Of a stretch of 46,569 nt of DNA, positions 40,695 through 46,569 are shown in pieces (the first letter of the stretch is position 1; every line of letters begins with the position of its first letter). Under the pieces are notes generated by a model. That model did not search any database. It saw nothing but the letters and a program-made list of their open reading frames with translations, and was not told where the DNA came from. This stretch comes from an uncultured Lachnospiraceae bacterium. Its GTDB lineage: Bacteria; Bacillota; Clostridia; Lachnospirales; Lachnospiraceae. Made by a program: the position numbers and the translations under genes. Location: NCBI GenBank assembly GCA_947176965.1, contig CAMWSU010000013.1:1-46569 (forward strand). Reading direction: 5' to 3'.

Positions 40695-42683
40695 ATGGCG
40701 GAAGATAGAAGAGAGCAAATGCAGCCCGCGAAGGAATCGGGCGCGGAAATGTCCAAGGGAGCGCCCGCGGGAATGCCGAAGGGACCGGGCAGACGGGGAC
40801 CGATGGGTCCTCGACCGAAGATCGATCATCCGGGAAAGACGTTTATGCGTGTCATGAAATATGTGATGAAGGATTATGGAGTTCATTATTTAATCGTTGT
40901 ACTCTGCATTTTTACCACGGTATATTCTTCCCTGCAGGGAACGATGTTCATGAAAACCCTGATCGATCAATACATCAAGCCGCTTCTTGGCGGTGTGGAT
41001 CCTGATTTTACACCGCTTGCGCATGCCATTGCGCGGGTGGGAGGCTTCTACGCGCTGGGCGTGATTGCTTCGTTTGTGCAGTCGAGGATCATGATCCGCA
41101 TTACGCAGGGTTCCATGCGGAATCTGCGTGACGATCTGTTTGTGAAAATGGAAAGTCTGCCGATCAAGTATTTTGATACTCATGCACACGGCGATATTAT
41201 GTCGCTGTATACCAATGATATTGAGACGCTGCGCCAGATGATCAGTATGAGTATCCCGCAGATGATCAGCAGTCTGATCACCGTCATCGGCGTGGTCTTC
41301 TATATGTTTGTTTTGGATGTGCCTTTGACACTCATTACGTTTGCGATGGTCTTTATCATGATCTTTGCCACAAAAAAGGTGATGGGTTTAAGCGGACGTT
41401 TCTTCCTTTCCCAGCAGCGTGATTTAGGAAAGGTCAACGCCTGCATTGAGGAAATGATGAGCGGACAAAAGGTTGTCAAGGTATTTTGCCATGAAGAGGA
41501 GAGCATGGCAAAGTTCAATGAGTTAAACGATCAATTGTTTGAAAGCGCATATCAGGCGAACCGTTTTGCGAACATTATCGGACCGATCAATGCGCAGCTT
41601 GGCAATCTGAGCTATGTGATCTGTGCGATCTCGGGAGGCGCTCTGGCGATCACCGGCGTGTCCGGTTTGACGCTCGGCGGGCTTGCCAGCTTCTTGAGTC
41701 TGAACAAGTCGTTCAGCATGCCGATCAATCAGGTTTCCCAGCAGTTTAACTCGATCATCATGGCGCTTGCGGGCGCAGACCGCTTCTTTAAGCTGATGGA
41801 CGAGGAGCCTGAGGTGGACAACGGTTATGTGGAGCTTGTCAATGCAAAAGAGGATGCGGACGGGACGCTGCATGAATGTGAGGAGCGGACCGGCATGTGG
41901 GCATGGAAGCATTATCATAAGGATTTAGGTACGACGACCTATGTGAAGCTGCAGGGAGATGTCGTATTTGATCAGGTTGACTTCGGCTACCGTGACGACA
42001 AGATCATCCTGCACGATATCGAGCTGTATGCGAAGCCCGGACAGAAGATCGCGTTTGTCGGTGCAACGGGCGCCGGTAAAACCACGATCACGAATCTAAT
42101 CAATCGTTTTTACGATATTCAGGACGGAAAGATCCGATATGACGGCATCAATGTGAATAAGATCAAGAAGGCGGACTTGCGGCGCTCGCTCGGGATCGTA
42201 TTGCAGGATACGCATCTGTTTACGGGAACGGTTATGGAAAACATCCGTTATGGAAAGCTGGACGCGACGGAGGGGGAAGTGATCCGCGCGGCAAAGCTTG
42301 CGAATGCGGACGGCTTTATCCGGCGGCTGCCGGACGGCTATCAGACGATGCTGCACGGTGATGGTGCAAATTTGAGCCAGGGTCAGCGCCAGCTTTTGGC
42401 GATCGCCCGCGCAGCAATTGCCGACCCGCCGGTTCTCATTTTGGATGAGGCGACAAGCTCCATTGATACGCGGACGGAAAAACTTGTGCAGCAGGGTATG
42501 GATGCGTTGATGAACGGCAGGACCACGTTCGTGATCGCGCACCGTCTCTCAACGGTTCGGAACAGCGATTGTATCATGGTACTGGAACAGGGACGCATCA
42601 TCGAGCGTGGTACACACGATCAGCTGATTGAGCAGCAGGGCAAGTATTATCAGCTTTATACGGGCAATGCGGTGACGGCGTAG
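40695..42683 (+). CDS. ABC exporter half-transporter B (catalytic)
   Basis: The 662-aa protein begins with a Gly/Pro/Lys-rich cytoplasmic tail of about 45 residues, followed by six membrane helices and one ATPase domain. Walker A is GATGAGKTT (about 455), signature LSQGQRQ (about 560), Walker B VLILDEATSSID with the catalytic Glu, and the switch His in VIAHRLSTV. These residues are canonical. A 40-residue insertion with WAWKHYHK lies between membrane and ATPase domains, a feature of this subfamily. With the preceding protein it forms one heterodimer. The short gap and GGAGAT site indicate translation coupled to the first subunit. Confidence 0.95.
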   Translation: MAEDRREQMQPAKESGAEMSKGAPAGMPKGPGRRGPMGPRPKIDHPGKTFMRVMKYVMKDYGVHYLIVVLCIFTTVYSSLQGTMFMKTLIDQYIKPLLGGVDPDFTPLAHAIARVGGFYALGVIASFVQSRIMIRITQGSMRNLRDDLFVKMESLPIKYFDTHAHGDIMSLYTNDIETLRQMISMSIPQMISSLITVIGVVFYMFVLDVPLTLITFAMVFIMIFATKKVMGLSGRFFLSQQRDLGKVNACIEEMMSGQKVVKVFCHEEESMAKFNELNDQLFESAYQANRFANIIGPINAQLGNLSYVICAISGGALAITGVSGLTLGGLASFLSLNKSFSMPINQVSQQFNSIIMALAGADRFFKLMDEEPEVDNGYVELVNAKEDADGTLHECEERTGMWAWKHYHKDLGTTTYVKLQGDVVFDQVDFGYRDDKIILHDIELYAKPGQKIAFVGATGAGKTTITNLINRFYDIQDGKIRYDGINVNKIKKADLRRSLGIVLQDTHLFTGTVMENIRYGKLDATEGEVIRAAKLANADGFIRRLPDGYQTMLHGDGANLSQGQRQLLAIARAAIADPPVLILDEATSSIDTRTEKLVQQGMDALMNGRTTFVIAHRLSTVRNSDCIMVLEQGRIIERGTHDQLIEQQGKYYQLYTGNAVTA

Positions 42684-42690
42684 GGGCGTC

Positions 42691-42896
42691 GGGCAATGCG
42701 AAACACCCTGCCAAGTATTTGTAATGTACAAAATATACAATCAATCGCAGGCACGCTTTCGCTGCCTTCCGCTCGTAACGGTACATAATGTGCCAAAATA
42801 CGGCACATAAGTACCGACGGCGTCAGAGCGCCTGCTTATAGAGTTGTATATTTTGTACAATTCTAAATGTTGTTGAAGGTGTTTCGCAATAGACAG
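42691..42896. repeat. Covarying palindromic element, copy 3
   Basis: This copy is about 206 bp. Its outer arms are GCGAAACACC / GGTGTTTCGC. TGTACAAAATATACAA pairs with TTGTATATTTTGTACA, GCAGGCAC with GCGCCTGC, and the central hairpin is GGTACATAATGTGCC / GGCACATAAGTACC with the same AAAATAC loop. The TGTGCC/GGCACA stem replaces the CATGCG/CGCATG of copies 1 and 2 on both sides. It starts 10 bp after the ABC operon; the ends are approximate. Confidence 0.85.
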
Positions 42897-42936
42897 AGGA
42901 CATGGTATCATCTTAGAGAGGAGTGCGGTTACGGAT

Positions 42937-43170
42937 ATGGAGCAGGCAGGAGGAGAGGACGAGCGCATGATCGAGGAAATCATGCGGCATCTGGATACGG
43001 AATCGAAGCAGGGCGTCGTCCGCATGAGCGTGACGATGGACGAGACGGCAGAGGAAGCAAAGCAGGTATCCCATAAATGCTGCCACATGTACGGGAGACC
43101 GGCGAACGAGACGGTCGGCATGCTGGATATGTATACGGATATGGCGGGCGCGGAAAAAGAAATGCCATAG
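42937..43170 (+). CDS. Small acidic protein of unknown function
   Basis: The 77-aa product reads MEQAGGEDERMIEEIMRHLD and later SHKCCHMYGRPANETVGML. It is rich in Glu and Met and has a CC pair near residue 48. I do not recognise a family. ATG 42937 lies 14 nt after AGAGAGGAG, which is a long spacing; no better in-frame start exists. The stop codon lies in the loop of a strong terminator, so the last codons double as the 5' stem. The palindromic element copy 3 ends 40 bp upstream of the start. Confidence 0.55.
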   Translation: MEQAGGEDERMIEEIMRHLDTESKQGVVRMSVTMDETAEEAKQVSHKCCHMYGRPANETVGMLDMYTDMAGAEKEMP

Positions 43171-43182
43171 GCATTTCTTTTT
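43154..43182 (+). terminator. Terminator overlapping the end of the 77-aa gene
   Basis: AAAAAGAAATGCC (43154-43166) and GGCATTTCTTTTT (43170-43182) form a perfect 13-bp stem with an ATA loop. The TAG stop (43168-43170) starts inside the loop. The T-rich arm acts as the U-tract. Confidence 0.85.
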
Positions 43183-43238
43183 GGGTTGAGAGAGCATTTT
43201 GAAATCACATAGCAGCGAAGTCAAGGGGGAGAATGGCA

Positions 43239-43742
43239 ATGAATGATGAATTAACGGCTTCCGATCTTGCAAAGATCGAGGCGGAGATCGAGGAGCGCAA
43301 GCTGATTCTGCGCCCGAAGCTGATCGAGGCGGTCAAAGAAGCGCGAGCGCAGGGAGATCTGAGCGAGAATTTTGAATATTATGCGGCAAAAAGAGAAAAG
43401 AACCGAAATGAGAGCCGCATCCGCTATCTGGAGCGGATGGTGCGCACGGCGGTCGTGATCTCCGATGATTCCAAGGCGGACGAAGTCGGCTTAAACAACA
43501 CGGTCACGGTTCTGTTTGAGGAGGAAAATGAGACGGAAACCTATCGCATTGTGACGACGGTGCGGGAGGATTCCCTGAACGGACTCATCAGCAAAGAATC
43601 TCCGCTTGGCGCGGCTTTGATCGGGCACCGGGAGGGGGACCGCGTGCGCGTGCAGGTCAGCGCCGATTATGCGTACCACGTAAAAATTCAAAAGATCGAG
43701 AAGACGGAGGATGACAGTAACGACAGAATCCGTGGATTTTGA
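43239..43742 (+). CDS. greA: Transcription elongation factor GreA
   Basis: GreA rescues backtracked RNA polymerase by stimulating transcript cleavage. The 167-aa protein has the N-terminal coiled coil with the acidic tip EARAQGDLSENFEYYAAKREKN, which enters the polymerase channel, and the C-terminal FKBP-like domain (ISKESPLGAALIGHREGDRVRV). ATG 43239 is 7 nt after AGGGGGAG; ATG 43233 lies only 1 nt from it. The protein is slightly longer at the C-terminus than typical GreA. A divergent paralogue of the family rather than the principal GreA cannot be excluded. Confidence 0.87.
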   Translation: MNDELTASDLAKIEAEIEERKLILRPKLIEAVKEARAQGDLSENFEYYAAKREKNRNESRIRYLERMVRTAVVISDDSKADEVGLNNTVTVLFEEENETETYRIVTTVREDSLNGLISKESPLGAALIGHREGDRVRVQVSADYAYHVKIQKIEKTEDDSNDRIRGF

Positions 43743-43789
43743 GGTAGATGTCCGCAAATAGGGAAATGCGGGTATAAGAATAAAAAGCA

Positions 43790-43818
43790 TTGAATTAATA
43801 TTTCGTGTGCAGTACAAT
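43790..43818 (+). promoter_or_regulatory. Promoter of the PIN-domain pair
   Basis: TTGAAT (43790-43795), 17 bp, TACAAT (43813-43818), about 58 bp before the PIN gene start. GGAGAG lies just before the start. Confidence 0.6.
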
Positions 43819-43876
43819 AAATGTGGTAGCTTCATTTCGATTTTGTGAGATAATATAAAGGAGAGATGCATAGGTA

Positions 43877-44314
43877 ATGACAATCTATCTAGATAATTGT
43901 TGTTATAACAGGCCGTTTGATGATCAGACACAAGAGAGAATTCATCTGGAAAGTGAAGCAATCCTGACAATTTTACAGCGGGGACAGATGGGGATATACA
44001 AAATAGTGGGAAGTAAGATATTGGAATTGGATATGGAGCGTATGCGTGATGTGACCAAAAGACAGAGGGTGAAAGAACTGTATAAGGTGGCAGATACGCA
44101 TATATGCTATACAGAAGAAATAAAAAAGCGCTCGCAGGAAATAATGAAATTGTCAAAGATTCGGACATTTGATAGTCTTCATATTGCAGCAGCCGAGAAA
44201 GCAGAGGCAGATGTGATGCTGACGACTGATGACAAATTAGAGAAAATGACTGAAAAGTTAGAACTGGAAGTGAAAGTAATGAATCCGCTAAAATTTGCAT
44301 GGGAGGCGATTTAG
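43877..44314 (+). CDS. PIN-domain ribonuclease, putative toxin
   Basis: The 145-aa protein begins TIYLDNCCYNRPFDD, whose Asp6 is the first metal ligand of PIN nucleases. A middle Glu follows, then TFDSLHIAAAEKAEADVMLT with a late Asp and TTDDKL at the end. Such proteins (VapC-like) cut RNA and are usually held by a partner. The gene directly after encodes a 64-aa protein in tight coupling. The region is more AT-rich than its neighbours, as is common for toxin-antitoxin modules. The RNA target is unknown. Confidence 0.82.
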   Translation: MTIYLDNCCYNRPFDDQTQERIHLESEAILTILQRGQMGIYKIVGSKILELDMERMRDVTKRQRVKELYKVADTHICYTEEIKKRSQEIMKLSKIRTFDSLHIAAAEKAEADVMLTTDDKLEKMTEKLELEVKVMNPLKFAWEAI

Positions 44315-44509
44315 ATGCTGGATGTGAATCTGAATAATCCATTAGAAATCCGAATGGTTGGAATGCAGGTGCTTAGAGAGGCTTTGGGGCCTGTAGGTAT
44401 GGTACGGTTTATTCAGCAATATGATTTGGGATACGGGGATTATACAAAAGAGAAGCAGGGCGAACCGGATTTGAGCTTTGATGAGATTGACGCTTTGCTA
44501 AAAATGTAA
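44315..44509 (+). CDS. Small PIN-partner protein, putative antitoxin
   Basis: The 64-aa product contains MLDVNLNNPLEIRMVGMQVL and ALGPVGMVRFIQQYDLGYGD YTKE, a conserved pattern that I associate with small genes next to PIN-domain genes. Its ATG follows the PIN stop codon with no spacing, so the two are translationally coupled. The order is toxin first, partner second, the reverse of vapBC. There is no recognisable DNA-binding domain of the AbrB, MetJ or Phd type. Antitoxin function is inferred from the context only. Confidence 0.7.
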   Translation: MLDVNLNNPLEIRMVGMQVLREALGPVGMVRFIQQYDLGYGDYTKEKQGEPDLSFDEIDALLKM

Positions 44510-44608
44510 AAACGAGTATTGTCCTGTAATATTCCTCTTTGGACAGGCAGGTAAGGTTCAAATATCTGTATGGCTGAAGAGGATATTTTGTAATAAGGGG
44601 GGAAAACA

Positions 44609-46117
44609 GTGCGTTTACAAGATTTAGAACGATTTGAACAGATAGTGATCCAATGTCACGATAATCCCGATGCGGATGCCCTTGCATCGGGATTTGGTCT
44701 TTATCGGTATTTTATGGAAGAAGGAAAGCAGGTGCGCTTTGTATACAGCGGACGGAGCGAGGCTGGGAAGAGCAATTTAGTGCTGATGCTCTCGAAGCTG
44801 CAGATTCCGGTGGAGTATGTAAAGGAGCTTGCGGCACCGGAGCTTTTGATCATGGCGGACTGTCAGTACGGCGGCGGCAATGTGACACGCTTTGAGGCCG
44901 GGACAGTGGCAGTCATTGATCATCACGAGAAGGATGACAGAGCGGCGCTCTCAGAGGTTTCCGATGCACTTTGCGAAATCAAAAGCAGCTACGGAAGCTG
45001 CGCGACCGTTGTGTGGCAGTTATTATCCGAAGCCGGATATGACGTCAACGCGGATTTGGAACTAGCGACGGCGCTCTATTACGGGTTATATATGGATACG
45101 GGACAGCTTGGTGATATCTATCATCCGATGGACAAGGATATGCGGGATGCGCTGCATTATGACAGGGGCATTTTTTCACAGTTAAAAAATACAAACCTGT
45201 CCAGCAGGGAGCTTGAGATCGCGGGCGACGCGCTGCTCCATCACCGCATCCTTGAGGAGCTCCGTTTCGCGATCGTGAAAGTAAAGCCGTGCGACTTAAA
45301 CATTCTCGGTATCGTGAGCGATTTTGTGCTCCAGACGGACATTGTCAATACCTGTGTGATCTACAGCACGCTTTCGGACGGCTATAAGCTGTCGTTCCGA
45401 AGCTGTGAAAAAGAGATTAAGGCGAGCGATCTTGCGGCTTTTTTTACGGAGGGGATCGGTTCAGGCGGCGGTCATGCGGAAAAAGCGGGCGGCTTTATCC
45501 GCGCGGACTTATTTGAACAGAAGTATCCGGGCGAGCAGTTAGAGGCGTATTTTGAGCGGCGGATGGCGGCATATCTGAAAAGCTACGAGGTGATTTATGC
45601 GAAAGAGTACGAGATTGATTTATCCGATATGAAACGTTACCGCAAGAAAAAGCTGCCGCTTGGGTTTGTGGAGCTTAGCGGGATTTATCCGGTCGGTACG
45701 CCGCTTTTGGTGCGCACGCTGGAGGGGGATCTGGAAATTAACGTAACGGATGATATTTATTTGATGGTCGGGATTCAGGGCGAGGTTTATCCGATCCGTG
45801 CCGAGAAATTTGCGAGAACCTATTTAAGAACGGATGAGCCGTACACGGTGCGGACGGAGTATATTCCGAGTGTACATAACCGCGTGGACGGGAGTGTCCG
45901 AAACGTATCCGGCTTTGTGAAAAGCTGTGTGCCGACGGGGGAAACAATTGTCTATGCGAAAGAGATAGACCGTCAGATGAAGATTTTTACCGCTTGGGAC
46001 ACTGTCAACTATATGTCTGGCGTACCCGGCGACATGATCGCCGCCAGGTCGGACGATACACATGATATTTACATCATTGAGCAGCACATATTTGAGCAGA
46101 CTTACGAGGGCATATAA
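44609..46117 (+). CDS. DHH-family phosphoesterase with C-terminal PGDYG-like domain
   Basis: The 502-aa protein has a DHH domain with CHDNPDADALASG (residues about 16-28) and VIDHHEKDD (about 103), and a DHHA1 domain with GSGGGHAEKAGG (about 285). This resembles NrnA and c-di-AMP-type phosphodiesterases, which cleave short oligonucleotides or cyclic dinucleotides. About 150 further residues form an additional domain ending MSGVPGDMIAARSDDTHDIY, similar to the PGDYG domain. The start is GTG 44609, 6 nt after AAGGGGGG. Its stop touches the ATG of a TIR-domain gene, so the two are coupled. Confidence 0.87.
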   Translation: MRLQDLERFEQIVIQCHDNPDADALASGFGLYRYFMEEGKQVRFVYSGRSEAGKSNLVLMLSKLQIPVEYVKELAAPELLIMADCQYGGGNVTRFEAGTVAVIDHHEKDDRAALSEVSDALCEIKSSYGSCATVVWQLLSEAGYDVNADLELATALYYGLYMDTGQLGDIYHPMDKDMRDALHYDRGIFSQLKNTNLSSRELEIAGDALLHHRILEELRFAIVKVKPCDLNILGIVSDFVLQTDIVNTCVIYSTLSDGYKLSFRSCEKEIKASDLAAFFTEGIGSGGGHAEKAGGFIRADLFEQKYPGEQLEAYFERRMAAYLKSYEVIYAKEYEIDLSDMKRYRKKKLPLGFVELSGIYPVGTPLLVRTLEGDLEINVTDDIYLMVGIQGEVYPIRAEKFARTYLRTDEPYTVRTEYIPSVHNRVDGSVRNVSGFVKSCVPTGETIVYAKEIDRQMKIFTAWDTVNYMSGVPGDMIAARSDDTHDIYIIEQHIFEQTYEGI

Positions 46118-46569
46118 ATGGAGAAGAACGTGTTACAGGAAAACGAAGCGTTTCGCTACGACGCATTTATCAGCTACCGTCACGCGCCGCTCGACCAGTA
46201 TGTGGCGCAGACGTTACAGCGCAGACTGGAGAGCTTCAAGGTGCCGAGGCTTGCCGATAAGGAGACAAAGGAGCTGGGCAAAAAGAGCATCCGACGGATC
46301 TTCCGTGACAGAGATGAGCTTCCGCTTGCGGGCAATCTGTCCGAGCCGATCATGGAGGCGCTTTCCTCTTCGGAAAATCTGATCGTCATCTGTTCGCCGC
46401 GCATTTTGGAATCCCAGTGGTGCAAACGGGAGATCGAGACGTTTATTGCACTTCGCGGGATGGATCATGTGTTTGCCGTGCTGATCGAGGGGGCGCCTGA
46501 TGAGGCATTTCCCGAGCCGCTTCGCAAGATCCAAAAGGAAGTTGTGGGAGAAGCCGGCTCAGTCCCGGG
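46118..46569 (+). CDS. TIR-domain protein, 3' end outside the window
   Basis: The frame is open to the last base, giving the first 150 residues. It begins MEKNVLQENEAFRYDAFISY and contains the TIR-domain signs YDAFISYRHAPLD, RIFRDRDELPLAG, SSSENLIVICSPRILES and QWCKREIETF, in which Glu105 occupies the catalytic position of TIR NADases. The remaining part is unknown; Lachnospiraceae TIR proteins often carry C-terminal repeat or sensor domains. The ATG follows the DHH stop directly, with GAGGG 7 nt upstream. NAD+ cleavage in defence, or a protein-interaction role, is inference. Confidence 0.82.
   Translation, partial: MEKNVLQENEAFRYDAFISYRHAPLDQYVAQTLQRRLESFKVPRLADKETKELGKKSIRRIFRDRDELPLAGNLSEPIMEALSSSENLIVICSPRILESQWCKREIETFIALRGMDHVFAVLIEGAPDEAFPEPLRKIQKEVVGEAGSVP

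Noticed and set aside
13979-42896. Reading the three 210-bp repeats as a CRISPR array
   Set aside because: Copies are thousands of bases apart, lack regular spacers and are palindromic along their full length.

Overview
The window looks like a chromosomal segment of a Lachnospiraceae-type Clostridia (Bacillota). The evidence is the block rho - rpmE - DUF1385/YqhQ - prmC - prfA, Clostridia-typical small families (DUF4364, DUF4250), strong AGGAGG-type ribosome binding sites, frequent TTG/GTG starts, SigA-like promoters and roughly 50% GC. No rRNA, tRNA, CRISPR array or intact IS element was seen.

Layout. 1-1457: end of a sensor protein with an HPt domain and a response regulator. 1542-2855: uracil permease. 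2962-5883: a 973-aa exported or anchored protein with an internal duplication. 6015-7280 (-): SpoIID-like protein with a peptidoglycan-binding domain. 7371-7874: gene debris (acetyltransferase and DinD fragments). 7951-13362: DUF4250, a RACo-type ferredoxin/ASKHA protein, polysaccharide deacetylase, RarA ATPase and a nucleotide-pyrophosphatase-like phosphodiesterase. 13432-17681 (-): DUF4364 regulator, radical SAM protein, malic enzyme and an FprA flavodiiron protein. 18365-23526: the rho-to-prfA housekeeping block. 23586-25611: PP2C phosphatase, Fic protein and a DUF4160/DUF2442 pair, more AT-rich than its surroundings. 25729-34900: HD hydrolase, DUF2156 protein, AraC regulator, cytosolic-looking subtilase, MarR regulator, metallophosphoesterase, a thioredoxin-reductase-like flavoprotein and a membrane EAL protein. 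34901-35849: an intergenic block with a candidate type I toxin-antitoxin locus and a further small RNA. 35850-38117 (-): GH43 lipoprotein. 38290-42683: MarR regulator and a heterodimeric ABC exporter. 42937-46569: small unknown protein, GreA, PIN-domain pair, DHH phosphoesterase, and the start of a TIR-domain gene cut by the window edge.

The two most notable things lie between genes. First, at about 35219-35527 a 29-aa hydrophobic peptide with a very strong ribosome binding site is encoded on the minus strand. It has its own promoter, and a convergent short RNA with its own promoter and terminator overlaps its 3' end. A 19-bp perfect inverted repeat marks the two expected RNA 5' ends. This is the architecture of a type I toxin-antitoxin system. 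Second, three copies (13979-14186, 17714-17925, 42691-42896) of a roughly 210-bp nested palindrome share a fold kept by compensatory base changes; one copy is flanked by a 14-bp direct repeat. They look like a MITE-like or structured-RNA family.

Functionally the region mixes core gene expression (Rho, L31, PrmC, RF1, GreA), stress and redox functions (FprA, thioredoxin-reductase-like protein, RarA), surface and sugar functions (GH43, deacetylase, SpoIID-like), c-di-GMP turnover, drug export and several small defence or toxin-antitoxin-like modules (Fic/DUF4160/DUF2442, PIN pair, TIR gene, type I locus). All functions are read from motifs by eye; no database search was possible.
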